Below, one piece after another: positions 8,864 to 21,521 of a DNA stretch of 64,000 bases. The notes under the pieces were generated by a model that saw only the letters and a program-made list of their open reading frames with translations, made no database searches and was not told the DNA's origin. The DNA is from Coprobacter fastidiosus (lineage in GTDB: Bacteria; Bacteroidota; Bacteroidia; Bacteroidales; Coprobacteraceae). Made by a program: the position numbers and the translations under genes. The first letter of the stretch is position 1. Each line of letters begins with the position of its first letter. The stretch is taken from positions 2,108,001 through 2,172,000 of the forward strand of contig NZ_AP028032.1 of assembly GCF_030296935.1 (NCBI RefSeq), in the 5' to 3' direction.

Positions 8864-9592
8864 TTAGAATGCAACAATATAATCTTGTTTATTTAATTTA
8901 GGATCACAAAATGCAATTCCCAAGTCAAACAGGTCCATTGTCACTCGAATTCTTTCGTCCGATATAAATCTGCGCCACGCATCTAAAGCTCTACTCTCCG
9001 AATGTATTCCTTCTATGAGGATAACGGTATTCTCTCCCAAACAGGGAAATAACCGATTATAAATCAATTCATATTCTTGTATATCAGATGGACGGTGAAT
9101 GCAAATAAAATCGGGCGTGCCAAATTTCAAACATTCTAACAACCCTTCTGAAAAATAAGAGTTGAAAAAACGGATATTTTGCAAGTCAGAAGGTATGACA
9201 TCTTTCGAGAAATTATAAATACGAGTATCTGGATCTGCGCAAAAAAGTTGAGACCGAGTATTCCCTAAATAAAGACACAAAGACGAAATACCCCAACAAG
9301 AACCATATTCAAATATTATATCCGGACGAAATCGGTTGACCATACGGAAAAGCAAGCGCCCATATTTTTCCGAAACAGGTTTGCGTCGTTGAAAATCGTC
9401 TTGAGTAAGCTGGTTACACACCCGGGTATGCCAAACTTCCTCGATCTGTTGATAGGCATAATAACTATAAGTTTCTTCTATTACTTTGGTTATTAAATTA
9501 TAAGCAAACGGGGAGTGGACACCGAAACCTTTCCGATGTCTTATTTTACGAAAATTTTTAGTACAATATTGCTTTAAGATACGTTTCGACAT
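8864..9592 (-). CDS. SAM-dependent methyltransferase-like protein
   Basis: 242 aa, cytoplasmic, no signal peptide. A Rossmann methyltransferase motif I is visible as FEYGSCWGISSLCL (residues 94-107), followed by an acidic end of strand 2 at CADPD (118-122) that would bind the ribose of SAM. The N terminus (HRKGFGVHSPFAYNLITKVI) resembles a conserved Bacteroidetes family annotated as O-methyltransferase-like. The substrate is unknown. It stands alone, divergent from the Nudix gene, with a -7-like box at 9643-9650. Confidence 0.7.
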   Translation of the reverse strand: MSKRILKQYCTKNFRKIRHRKGFGVHSPFAYNLITKVIEETYSYYAYQQIEEVWHTRVCNQLTQDDFQRRKPVSEKYGRLLFRMVNRFRPDIIFEYGSCWGISSLCLYLGNTRSQLFCADPDTRIYNFSKDVIPSDLQNIRFFNSYFSEGLLECLKFGTPDFICIHRPSDIQEYELIYNRLFPCLGENTVILIEGIHSESRALDAWRRFISDERIRVTMDLFDLGIAFCDPKLNKQDYIVAF

Positions 9593-9642
9593 ATCGTAAT
9601 CAAACTATTTTCTCAATACAGAACTTAATTTAAGGTCGAGCG

Positions 9643-9650
9643 CAAAGGTA
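9643..9650 (-). promoter_or_regulatory. Candidate -7 box for the methyltransferase-like gene
   Basis: On the minus strand this reads TACCTTTG, a perfect TAnnTTTG. No good -33 TTTG is visible at the expected distance. It lies 51 bp upstream of the start at 9592. Confidence 0.45.
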
Positions 9651-9712
9651 TTGTTTTTTATTTAAAGATGAAAAACAGCTCATAAAATTACTCGTAAACA
9701 AATCACATGATA

Positions 9713-9720
9713 TATATTTG
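9713..9720 (+). promoter_or_regulatory. Candidate -7 box for the Nudix gene
   Basis: TATATTTG matches TAnnTTTG. If used, transcription would start near 9727, which excludes the longest in-frame start at 9707 and favours the ATG at 9749. No clear -33 element. Confidence 0.45.
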
Positions 9721-9748
9721 TTCCCCAAACTACTTTATTTACAAAGAA

Positions 9749-10318
9749 ATGAAAGAAAAAGACAGCATGGAATGGAAAGTATTGAGCAGTCAGTACATAT
9801 CTCAAGAACCATGGTTTACCGTACGTAAAGAAAAAGTGCAACTTCCTAACGGAAACACGATCGATTCATATTATGTTTTAGAATACCCTAATTGGGTTAA
9901 CGTAATCGCAATTACCAAAGACGGGAAATTTATTTTCGAACGACAATATCGTCATGGATTGCGAAACACTTCATACGAACTGTGTGCCGGAGTTTGTGAA
10001 AAAGAAGATTCATCTCCGTTAATCTCCGCACAAAGGGAATTAATGGAAGAGACCGGTTATGGGAAAGGCGAGTGGGAAGAGTTTATGATCATATCTCCCA
10101 ACCCGGGAACCCATACAAACTTAACCTATTGCTATCTTGCTACTAATGTAGAAAAAATATCCGAACCACATTTAGAAGCGACAGAAGATATACAAGTAAA
10201 ACTCTTGACTATCGAAGAAGTAAAAGATCTATTGGAAAATAATAAAATAACTCAAGCCCAACATGCTGCTCCCTTATGGAAGTATATTGCATTATACGGG
10301 GAAAACAGACATTTTTAA
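9749..10318 (+). CDS. NUDIX hydrolase
   Basis: 189 aa from the ATG at 9749 (MKEKDSMEWKVLSSQ); a shorter start at 9767 is also possible, and the longer one at 9707 lies upstream of the likely transcription start. Nudix enzymes hydrolyse nucleoside diphosphates linked to another group. The catalytic core REL-MEETGY is intact (RExxEExGU), with the N-terminal Gly of the box in AGVCEKEDSS; the spacing between them is one residue longer than the consensus. The fold and position resemble ADP-ribose/NDP-sugar pyrophosphatases (FERQYRHG, ELCAG). Followed 6 bp later by the next gene, so the two are probably co-transcribed. Confidence 0.87.
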   Translation: MKEKDSMEWKVLSSQYISQEPWFTVRKEKVQLPNGNTIDSYYVLEYPNWVNVIAITKDGKFIFERQYRHGLRNTSYELCAGVCEKEDSSPLISAQRELMEETGYGKGEWEEFMIISPNPGTHTNLTYCYLATNVEKISEPHLEATEDIQVKLLTIEEVKDLLENNKITQAQHAAPLWKYIALYGENRHF

Positions 10319-10324
10319 ATTTTT

Positions 10325-10849
10325 ATGGATCAACTAGAACAGCTATCAAAGCAAGAGCTCATCGAGTTAGTACATATTTTTGCTAAAAACATGCTGGCAT
10401 TAGATGGTGTATGGTTTCAATCCATAGAGACTAAGCTCGGCATGGATGAAGCCATAGAGCATGATCAAAATGCATGGAGGAAATATACTGTAATTGAAGC
10501 CAAACGTATTAAAACGTTTTTAAAATTACCGGAAAAACCGGGTATAAACGGCTTAAAAAAAGCGCTTGATTTTCATTTTAACGCTTTTCTGAACCAAACA
10601 GAAACCCGGATAACCGAAGATACACTTATTTACAAAGTTATTGACTGTCGTGTACAGACTGCCCGTACTCGTAAAGGAATGCCTTTGCATCCTTGCAAAT
10701 CGGTAGGGATCATAGAATATTCTTATTTTGCAAAAGAGATCGATTCAAGATTCGATTGTGAAACGATAAGCTGCTTTCCCAATATTACCGACCCGACATG
10801 TGCCTGCTGTTGGAAATTCACATTACGAAACGAGACTAAAACAGACTGA
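10325..10849 (+). CDS. Cys-rich protein of unknown function (DUF6125-like)
   Basis: 174-aa cytosolic protein, six bases downstream of the Nudix gene and likely in its operon. The N-terminal half is helical (LSKQELIELVHIFAKNMLALDGVWF). The C-terminal third holds seven cysteines (108, 124, 145, 150, 159, 161, 162) including CACC, which suggests metal or cluster binding. It resembles a Bacteroidetes/Firmicutes family named DUF6125; that assignment is from memory of the pattern and is tentative. No catalytic function can be assigned. Confidence 0.75.
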   Translation: MDQLEQLSKQELIELVHIFAKNMLALDGVWFQSIETKLGMDEAIEHDQNAWRKYTVIEAKRIKTFLKLPEKPGINGLKKALDFHFNAFLNQTETRITEDTLIYKVIDCRVQTARTRKGMPLHPCKSVGIIEYSYFAKEIDSRFDCETISCFPNITDPTCACCWKFTLRNETKTD

Positions 10850-10974
10850 AAAAGCCCGGAAATATAATTCTATCAAATATCTTAAGCAAACTCCTAAGTT
10901 ATAATAACACAATACGATTAAACATAAAAAATAACTTTCTGACATTATAATAAAGTATTTTATCGATTTTTTAC

Positions 10975-11004
10975 TTTGATAACCAATTGAAATACTTATC
11001 TTTG
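10975..11004 (+). promoter_or_regulatory. Strong Bacteroidetes promoter with no protein gene downstream
   Basis: TTTG at 10975-10978, 18 bp, TATCTTTG at 10997-11004; both boxes match the consensus. The only thing downstream before the convergent lacZ gene is a structured 90-nt segment ending in a terminator, so this promoter probably drives a small RNA. Confidence 0.65.
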
Positions 11005-11010
11005 TAGCGG

Positions 11011-11097
11011 AAATACTAAAAGAGTGTTATTTTAGTATGTGTGTGTATTGTGAATGTAAAAGCAGGAACTGGCAATATTGCCGATTCCTGCTTTTCT
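11011..11097 (+). ncRNA. Candidate small RNA (promoter, two hairpins, terminator)
   Basis: Predicted transcript of about 85-90 nt. Hairpin 1 is a perfect 9-bp stem, ATACTAAAA (11013-11021) with TTTTAGTAT (11030-11038), and an 8-nt loop. A GU-rich single-stranded linker (GTGTGTATTGTGAATGTA) follows. Hairpin 2 is the 11-bp terminator stem at 11058-11095 with an inner GGCAATATTGCC palindrome. A consensus promoter ends at 11004. There is no ribosome binding site or conserved ORF. I do not recognise an RNA family; the GU-rich linker would be the likely pairing region. Confidence 0.55.
11058..11095. terminator. Bidirectional rho-independent terminator
   Basis: AAAAGCAGGAA (11058-11068) pairs with TTCCTGCTTTT (11085-11095); an inner perfect palindrome GGCAATATTGCC extends it. 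T-rich tails occur on both sides, so it can end the candidate small RNA on the plus strand and lacZ on the minus strand. Confidence 0.8.
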
Positions 11098-11115
11098 CTT
11101 TTAAACATTCCTATA

Positions 11116-14628
<3,513 letters not shown>

Positions 14629-15693
14629 ATGCTCATAAATATCCGTTTATATAGCCAGCAATTAACAGAACCGACATTCGATACCCCTAAAGAAATCGTA
14701 TCATGGATGGGAGCTATTCAAGCACAAAACTACAATATGGCGAAATGGGCAATCGGTATCCGGCTCAAGCACGTCACAGATAACATCATAGAAAAAGCCT
14801 TCCAACAGGGAGAAATATTACGAATGCACATATTGCGTCCTACATGGCACTTTATTATTGCAGAAGATATACATTGGATGCTGAAGCTCTCGGCGCAGCG
14901 AATAAGATCTGCCAATGAGTCCTTCGGGAAAAATCTAGAAATAACAGAAAAGCTATACACAAAATGCAACCGGTTAATCGAAAAACACTTAACAGGAAAT
15001 AACCACCTCACCAAACAAGAAATCGGAGACATTTTGAAGAAAGAAAATATAAAAACCGATATACCTCGGTTAAATAGATTTCTTATCCGGGCAGAGACAG
15101 AAAAAATCATTTGTAGCGGAATAAATAAAGGGAACAAACAAACTTATGCTCTACTCAACGAACGTGTTTCTCCTGCCAAGGAAATAACGAAAGACGAAGC
15201 TCTTGCCAAGCTGGCAAACAAATATTTTCAAAGTCATTCTCCCGCCACATTAGAAGATTTTACATGGTGGTCAGGATTATCTGTTACGGAGGCCCGACAA
15301 GCTATTGATTACATCAACTCTTCCCTGCTAAAAGAGCAACTCGACAATCAAAAAGAAATATTCATCCATGAATCATATTCAAACAAAAATTTACCTCAAA
15401 AAAACATTCTCCATTTTTTACCCTCATTCGATGAATATTTGATCAGTTATAAAGACCGAAGCGAGGTCTTAAACGAAAAATACCGGGCAATGGCATTTAA
15501 CAATTACGGTACATTTTACCCCGTTATTTTATATAATGGAAAAATTTCGGGTAACTGGAAACTTCTTCGAAATAAATCAGGAATAACTATAAAAACATCT
15601 TTTTTTGAAAAAACGACTTCTATTAATCAACATCTTATCGAAAATGCAGAAAAACGATATAAACAATTTATCGATTCTTTTTCTACCACCTAA
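14629..15693 (+). CDS. Winged-helix DNA-binding protein, AlkZ-like DNA glycosylase family
   Basis: 354-aa protein of the HTH_42 / AlkZ-like superfamily. Signature features: N-terminal RLYSQQL, then WMGAIQAQNYNMAKWAIGIR, where Q-A-Q is the QxQ-type catalytic motif of this glycosylase family; ILRPTWHFI and a C-terminal FLPSFDEYLISYKDR. Characterised relatives are monofunctional glycosylases that unhook bulky or crosslinked N-alkylated bases; some protect producers of natural products and others are general. The start at 14629 puts the conserved core only a few residues from the N terminus, as in other members. Isolated gene with no DNA-repair neighbours. Function is inferred from family. Confidence 0.8.
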   Translation: MLINIRLYSQQLTEPTFDTPKEIVSWMGAIQAQNYNMAKWAIGIRLKHVTDNIIEKAFQQGEILRMHILRPTWHFIIAEDIHWMLKLSAQRIRSANESFGKNLEITEKLYTKCNRLIEKHLTGNNHLTKQEIGDILKKENIKTDIPRLNRFLIRAETEKIICSGINKGNKQTYALLNERVSPAKEITKDEALAKLANKYFQSHSPATLEDFTWWSGLSVTEARQAIDYINSSLLKEQLDNQKEIFIHESYSNKNLPQKNILHFLPSFDEYLISYKDRSEVLNEKYRAMAFNNYGTFYPVILYNGKISGNWKLLRNKSGITIKTSFFEKTTSINQHLIENAEKRYKQFIDSFSTT

Positions 15694-15702
15694 AAGCCTA
15701 TA

Positions 15703-17223
15703 TTAAAAAGATATTCCTATCGCCCCTGATATATAGTCAGACTTGACTTTGCTCATGTAGCAACCATGCTTCCAAGCAGCTTTAATCTGTAACAGATAGT
15801 TCTTCAAAATCCGATGCGAGAACTGTATGCCAATATCAGAAAATATGCTGTTCGATGAAATAAAACGGTAATTATGATAAAGCATATTCAAAACTCCGGA
15901 ATCTGTTATTTCCGTTTCCGACAAGGCAATATCCGTGTTAAAAGCACGAGAATAGCCAACTCCGGCATCTATCTGCAAAAAACAATTTTCCCATGTCTTA
16001 TATCCTCGAACAGAAACGTTTCCGGACAAACGATTTTCCTCAAGTGAACGAGACGGATAAATATATGATGTTTTATTGCGCTTATAGGTAACTTCAGGCG
16101 ACAAAGACAATTTATAACCTTTCGCAATTTCCGCCTCATACATACCGACAATACCGGAGTAGAATATATTGTTATGATACTGTTCTACCTCGCCTATTTT
16201 CGGATAAATTTCATTCGCTGCATCACCGAACAGATTTTCAATTCCATTTCTACAAGAAACATTACCATACCCTTTTACCCCCCATACCCTGTATGTCGTG
16301 GCATTACGGTAACCTATTTCAATTTTTCCGGAATGTTCATATATCAAAGCCATCGGTAATTCATTCAAAGATGAAATTATTTTCTCACAAGAATAATAAC
16401 GATAGGAGAACGTCCCGGAAAATCCGCTTTGTTCATGAGAAGAGATTCCTATATTTCCGCCAAAAGATTTTCCTTTATAATACGCACTGTTATTATTCCC
16501 CGAGAAACGGGCATAGTCCATTCCCATTCCGGTAAAATGATAAACTTTCGACTGACCTAATTCGCTATAAAATTTTATTTCATTAGATTGTTTATATTTT
16601 GTTGCAAAAGCAGATATCCCGATGCCATAATGAGTTTTTGTCCGCAACGAGATGCCTAACGAAGCATTCAACTCTCCAACAACATTTTTAGGACGAGGGT
16701 CGATATTCCTAAACTCCACGGCAGCCCGATAATCCAACGTTCCGCCCCAAGTGACACGACCATATTCCCGTGCATATCCTCCGGCAAAATAATATTCCTC
16801 GCATCTTAAATCTCCGCCGACCGAATCTCCCAAAACATAAGGATACACCCAATCATAATCGGATGTCTCGTTCCAAACGACATCTCGTTTCACGCCGTTT
16901 CTATAATAAGCCTGCCCCCATAATTTTCTATTTTTCAGAGAAATATACGAATCCACATCAAACGATCCGCAGATCAAACCGTCTCCTTTTTGCAGAAATA
17001 TCGGTTGATCTTCATCCGAATATTCCACGATTGCATTTACCTCGGTAAGAGTTAAGGCATGCTGATAATATTTTTCTGCAGGATTACGATAAAGCAAATC
17101 GAAAAAAGTCTCTCCGAAAGAATTATTCCGCAAATTTCGCTGCATGACAGAAAGCGTATCCCCGGCATACAAGAAAGCCGGACACAATAAAAACAACATA
17201 ACGACAGCATATCCTTTTTTCAT
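15703..17223 (-). CDS. DUF6850-type outer-membrane beta-barrel protein
   Basis: 506 aa with signal peptide (MKKGYAVVMLFLLCPAFLYA). The rest is a run of amphipathic, aromatic-rich strands (for example SGFSGTFSYRYYSC, IGISFATK-like segments) ending in AIGISF, typical of an outer-membrane barrel. It matches the DUF6850 family, which accompanies DUF4876 lipoproteins and a TonB receptor. It is the last gene of a three-gene operon (TonB receptor, DUF4876, this protein), 17 bp after the DUF4876 stop. The role is unknown; a pore or assembly partner for the receptor is an inference. Confidence 0.8.
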   Translation of the reverse strand: MKKGYAVVMLFLLCPAFLYAGDTLSVMQRNLRNNSFGETFFDLLYRNPAEKYYQHALTLTEVNAIVEYSDEDQPIFLQKGDGLICGSFDVDSYISLKNRKLWGQAYYRNGVKRDVVWNETSDYDWVYPYVLGDSVGGDLRCEEYYFAGGYAREYGRVTWGGTLDYRAAVEFRNIDPRPKNVVGELNASLGISLRTKTHYGIGISAFATKYKQSNEIKFYSELGQSKVYHFTGMGMDYARFSGNNNSAYYKGKSFGGNIGISSHEQSGFSGTFSYRYYSCEKIISSLNELPMALIYEHSGKIEIGYRNATTYRVWGVKGYGNVSCRNGIENLFGDAANEIYPKIGEVEQYHNNIFYSGIVGMYEAEIAKGYKLSLSPEVTYKRNKTSYIYPSRSLEENRLSGNVSVRGYKTWENCFLQIDAGVGYSRAFNTDIALSETEITDSGVLNMLYHNYRFISSNSIFSDIGIQFSHRILKNYLLQIKAAWKHGCYMSKVKSDYISGAIGISF

Positions 17224-17240
17224 CTCACTTTCAATTTATG

Positions 17241-18521
17241 TTACTCAGTCTTAGGCGTTACACCGTCATAAGTAATATTCACAGCCGGAGTACCATTGGC
17301 ATCCGTGGCCGTATGTTGTTCTTCGATCAAAGAAGGTACGCACTCGGTATTGAAATCGTCAGAAGAGTTATTCGTGTCTTTCAACACCTTTCTACCGTCA
17401 CGAGTAATATATAACAACTTCCGACGTACGCTTTTAAAATAACGAGTTTTATCTCCATCGATCGTTCCGCAATGAGTCCAACCCGAATCCAAAGACGGAT
17501 CAGTAACATTCCATACATAACGAGACTCGACACTTGTATTCACAGCATCTATAATCCACTCATTAGGAACTTTATAGGCTGTTTGTTCCATAGGGAAAGT
17601 CCCGGCAGGCAATACCATGACATACTTATAAGTATAAAGATAATCCTTTAAAAAGTCTTCTTTCTTTTCCGGAATACGAGCTAAAGCAAAAGCCCTGAAC
17701 CCCCGATTATGTAGAATCCAGAAACTAAGTGTATAACAATAGTACTTATCCAAATTCGGAACTGTCGGGCTGTCGATATCCATATGCGCAGGAACAGAAG
17801 ATTCATCATACCATTCGAAGTCAGCACGACTCAAGTCAAATGAATTCGGATTGGCAACCCGATGATCCATACCGGTATCACAAATTATCAAAGACTCCCC
17901 CGGCTGTACAGGATGGTCTGTCCCATTCCCGGGTATCGTATAAATGGCATGTACCGTCATTGCCTCTTTCATAATATCCGGAGTATAGTCATATTTGGCA
18001 ACCGTTGTAAACTTAGATTCCATAAAAGACACACCGTCAGCATACAGGACATGATCGGTATTGTTATAGATTTTGACATATTGATCGCCATTATACTGTT
18101 TTCCAGAAGGTTGCAACGTGCCGGTAAAAAAAATTTCTTCAATAATGAAGTCGTTTTTATCTTCTAACAAATAAGACTCTAACGTAACCTTCACATCTGT
18201 CCCGAGTACTTTTAAAGAAGCCTGATAACCCCTTAATTTTCCTTCTGTCATTTCCCCATTTTTCAAATAAGTGACACTTGCTTCATAACTACAGTCATAC
18301 AATCCCTCAGGTAGCGAAAACTGTTTAGAATTAGAATACTCGGTTTCCATTCCGGAAGATATATTCTTGAATTTCACTGCCTCATACTGCACAGACAGTT
18401 CTTCTAAATCGGATGGATACTCAATCAATATATCCACCGTTGTATGCGGAATATCGCTTTTCTCCTCACAACTGACAAAAAGAATTAAAAAAATAACCAG
18501 AAAGAATAACTTGGATCTCAT
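17241..18521 (-). CDS. DUF4876 lipoprotein
   Basis: 426 aa; lipoprotein signal MRSKLFFLVIFLILFVSC with Cys at residue 18. An N-terminal Ig/CNA-like beta-sandwich (TVDILIEYPSDLEELSVQYE) is followed by a lamin-tail-like region (FIIEEIFFTGTLQPSGKQYN, QYVKIYNNTDHVLYADG), the pattern of DUF4876. Bacteroidetes members are found between a TonB receptor and a DUF6850 barrel, as here. Likely a surface or periplasmic accessory subunit of the receptor; biochemical role unknown. Confidence 0.85.
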   Translation of the reverse strand: MRSKLFFLVIFLILFVSCEEKSDIPHTTVDILIEYPSDLEELSVQYEAVKFKNISSGMETEYSNSKQFSLPEGLYDCSYEASVTYLKNGEMTEGKLRGYQASLKVLGTDVKVTLESYLLEDKNDFIIEEIFFTGTLQPSGKQYNGDQYVKIYNNTDHVLYADGVSFMESKFTTVAKYDYTPDIMKEAMTVHAIYTIPGNGTDHPVQPGESLIICDTGMDHRVANPNSFDLSRADFEWYDESSVPAHMDIDSPTVPNLDKYYCYTLSFWILHNRGFRAFALARIPEKKEDFLKDYLYTYKYVMVLPAGTFPMEQTAYKVPNEWIIDAVNTSVESRYVWNVTDPSLDSGWTHCGTIDGDKTRYFKSVRRKLLYITRDGRKVLKDTNNSSDDFNTECVPSLIEEQHTATDANGTPAVNITYDGVTPKTE

Positions 18522-18544
18522 TGTTCTTATTATAATTTGATATA

Positions 18545-21349
18545 TTACAAACTAAAATTCAATTCCATACCGAAATAAGGATTTACATTTCTTCTTATCT
18601 GCAATCCGTTAGAGGTATAATCCGGAAGATAATCCAAAATACGGTTAGCGAATAAAGCAAGCTTCAGATATTTACCGATCTGTTTCGTCGCTTTAAAATT
18701 GACATACATAGCCATCGGAACAGTTTGTTTCTTAAACGAATCGGCATTATACGTCTTCACCAAAAACTGCAACTTCATATCTTCTGCAGACTCCTGCGTA
18801 TAAGGATGTAAAAGTCCGTCATTCACATCAAGATAACTTACCGGCACCCCGTTCTGATACATTCTTTGCGTAGAGACAAACCACATGCACTGTACCGATG
18901 TCGAGAAAATAAGTCCCCATTCCGGGACTTGCGTATCCAACATAAAATTGGTATTGAATTGTTGATTTATCCTCCCGCTATTCCAATCATACAATCCGAC
19001 ATATTCTTCTTGAATCGGACGGTTATCCACCACTTCCGAAACCGTTTCAAACATAGGTTGACTATTCGTATAAGTAGATTTGAACCAGGCCCCGTTAATA
19101 ATCACGGATGTTCTCAACGGCCTGATACGTTGAGATGTAAATTGAAATTCCACCCCTTCTTTTTCTAACCGACTGCCATTCGCCGCTTGCGTATATCCAT
19201 CCAGTTTCCGGGTATCTGTATAAGAAATATCCTCCAATGCGGGAGGGCCTTGTAAAGATCCTGCATCAATAGAAGATGCATCATATTTACGATACTCAAA
19301 AGGCATATAATAAGAAGAGTAACGAAATCCGGATGTCAATCTTTCTCTAAAATATGTCACAGACAGGCGATTACCGTTATAAGATATATCACTTCTTACT
19401 TCCCATTTCCGATTCCTCGAAGGTTTTAACCGGTAATTCGTGATATCCTTGATATAAGTACGTACATTAATTCGACTATATTCCAACGGTTTATTAACAT
19501 CATAATAGTTTAGCTGAATAATATCGTTATACCATTTGTTAGGGTACAAATAATCTATGGTCGGCATTTTTGTCGTCAGACCATATCCTCCTGATATATC
19601 TATATTCAAATCATGGTTACCCAACCGAATGCCCGGAAAACTCCATCGGGAATTGATACGCGGATCAAGATAAACTTTTCCTTGTAGCAAATAAGCTGGA
19701 CTCATACCGACCAAAGAGATCGAACGGACACCGGCCAACGTCTCCCATTTATGTTTACCCATACGAGCAGTAATATTATCTTCCAGAAAAAAAGAGAGGT
19801 TTTGCAATGCAGGTATATCCTTATAAGCCCTCGGTCGTGTAGTCCATCCGCTTGTTACGATCGGGTGGCTTATATCATATACTTGTCCCCGACCTCTGTT
19901 CTTCGAATAGTTCCATTCCCCTCCGGCTTTCATACCATTTTTAACCTTACCTAAAAAAAATTCCAATTCTCCCTTTATTTTCAAAAACGCATTCAACGGT
20001 TTACCCTCACTTAAATAATCGGCAACATATTGTCCCAAAAGATAAGTTCCGTCATGTACCCCCTCTTCCATACTGGTCGGAGCTACCGTCGCACGTTGAG
20101 GAGACATCAGTTTCGTCCTCTTCAACCTGTCCGACTGAATACTTACAGAAGAGTTGAGCTCTATAGATTTTATCAAATCCACCTTAGGGAAAGTCCACGA
20201 AAAATTATTTGTAAAAGCCGTCCGGTTATACGTAGATTTATATTTATCTATTTTCTGATATGACAAGTCGGGATCAGTTTTTACATTATCGAACGAACCG
20301 GTATAATCGACACCGGAGTTCCATCCCATATTCCACATCTCTTTTTTAAGATTCCACGTCGAACGCACCGAAGCATTGATACGTTTATAATTCTCGAGAT
20401 TATTTCGCGGATCTACTTTCGAATCGAGATATCCCCCGTCTATATTCAAAATCAGATCTTGTCCCGGAACGGCAAATCCCTTACCGACAGAAAAAAGCTT
20501 ACTGTATTCATCTGCCTTAAAACGAGCGGTAAACGGAGTCGATTTCCTTATCCGCTTAATATTCACCAAACCGCTGGTAAGATTTCCATATTCCGCAGAA
20601 GGAATTCCACGAACGATCTCCACGCTTTCTATATCATCGGTAGATATGGAACGCATATCCACACCTTTATTCGTTATATTTCTTTTATACTCGGGAGAAC
20701 TCGAGTCAGAGCCCGAAGGAATATACTGCATATTGGCATCACCGTTAATCGGAGCTCCATCGACAAGGAATAAAGTACCCAAAGAGGAGATAGAATAATC
20801 GGGATTGTCGCTTTTTCCTCCGGAAGCATTCAATGTACCCGTTTCACGCAACGTTATTGTATTAGCCACCCCCATGTTCGGAGTTTGGGAAATATTCCCC
20901 GGTAAGAGTTCTAATAAATCTGCAAAACTCGTAGGTTGCAAATGCGCCATTGCAGCTCTATCGATTTTCGACGAACTAACGATCCCCGGTGACTCGGCAG
21001 CAGTTATCACAACCTCTTTCAACTTATTAGACCGGGCAGTCATATTTATCTGTAAAAAAAGGTCGCTCTTCAGTTCGATCTTTTTCTGCCACGACACATA
21101 TCCCAAATAAGACACCTGCAAAACATACTCCCCGGGCAAGACAGAAGAAAATTTAAAATTTCCGTTCTTGTCAGACAACACGGAAAATGTATTTTTCCCT
21201 TTTAATTGTATCGTAGCGAACTCAAGTAACTCCTTCGTGAGCGTATCTCTTACACAGCCACTGAAAATTACTTTATCCGGGACAGCCCGGACAAAAGGGA
21301 AATACAAAAACGTCACAAAAAAAATCAGAATTATTTTCTTCAAATTCAT
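18545..21349 (-). CDS. TonB-dependent receptor (DUF4876/DUF6850-linked)
   Basis: 934 aa outer-membrane transporter. Signal peptide (MNLKKIILIFFVTFLYFPFVRA), carboxypeptidase-regulatory-like domain (VIFSGCVRDTLTKELLEFA, residues ~25-110), plug with FADLLELLPGNIS and DDIESVEIVRGIPSAEYGN, then the barrel ending YFGMELNFSL. First gene of the receptor / DUF4876 / DUF6850 operon and divergent from a secreted propeller protein, an OB-like lipoprotein and an ABC transporter. There is no SusD. The substrate is unknown; metal-chelate or peptide import would be typical for receptors lacking SusD. Confidence 0.9.
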   Translation of the reverse strand: MNLKKIILIFFVTFLYFPFVRAVPDKVIFSGCVRDTLTKELLEFATIQLKGKNTFSVLSDKNGNFKFSSVLPGEYVLQVSYLGYVSWQKKIELKSDLFLQINMTARSNKLKEVVITAAESPGIVSSSKIDRAAMAHLQPTSFADLLELLPGNISQTPNMGVANTITLRETGTLNASGGKSDNPDYSISSLGTLFLVDGAPINGDANMQYIPSGSDSSSPEYKRNITNKGVDMRSISTDDIESVEIVRGIPSAEYGNLTSGLVNIKRIRKSTPFTARFKADEYSKLFSVGKGFAVPGQDLILNIDGGYLDSKVDPRNNLENYKRINASVRSTWNLKKEMWNMGWNSGVDYTGSFDNVKTDPDLSYQKIDKYKSTYNRTAFTNNFSWTFPKVDLIKSIELNSSVSIQSDRLKRTKLMSPQRATVAPTSMEEGVHDGTYLLGQYVADYLSEGKPLNAFLKIKGELEFFLGKVKNGMKAGGEWNYSKNRGRGQVYDISHPIVTSGWTTRPRAYKDIPALQNLSFFLEDNITARMGKHKWETLAGVRSISLVGMSPAYLLQGKVYLDPRINSRWSFPGIRLGNHDLNIDISGGYGLTTKMPTIDYLYPNKWYNDIIQLNYYDVNKPLEYSRINVRTYIKDITNYRLKPSRNRKWEVRSDISYNGNRLSVTYFRERLTSGFRYSSYYMPFEYRKYDASSIDAGSLQGPPALEDISYTDTRKLDGYTQAANGSRLEKEGVEFQFTSQRIRPLRTSVIINGAWFKSTYTNSQPMFETVSEVVDNRPIQEEYVGLYDWNSGRINQQFNTNFMLDTQVPEWGLIFSTSVQCMWFVSTQRMYQNGVPVSYLDVNDGLLHPYTQESAEDMKLQFLVKTYNADSFKKQTVPMAMYVNFKATKQIGKYLKLALFANRILDYLPDYTSNGLQIRRNVNPYFGMELNFSL

Positions 21350-21479
21350 CCCCGGAGATACCTATATTAATGCGATGCGAAAATAGAGTGGATATTATCA
21401 TCATACAATACCTACAAATACTGATTAATACTTTATAAAATACCTAAATCAAGTGATTTCACAATTTTTCTTCGGTACA

Positions 21480-21487
21480 TATTTTTG
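21480..21487 (+). promoter_or_regulatory. Candidate -7 box for the propeller-protein operon
   Basis: TATTTTTG matches TAnnTTTG; a TTTC 19 bp upstream could serve as a weak -33 element. Predicted transcription start near 21494, giving a leader of about 28 nt to the ATG at 21522. Confidence 0.5.
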
Positions 21488-21521
21488 CCGTGCAATAAAA
21501 TATATCTAAAACTAAGTGATA

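Noticed and set aside
11071-11082. GGCAATATTGCC as an operator palindrome
   Set aside because: It is the inner part of the terminator stem, so hairpin formation explains it.
14730-15137. 135-codon ORF antisense to the AlkZ-like gene
   Set aside because: Shadow frame without features.
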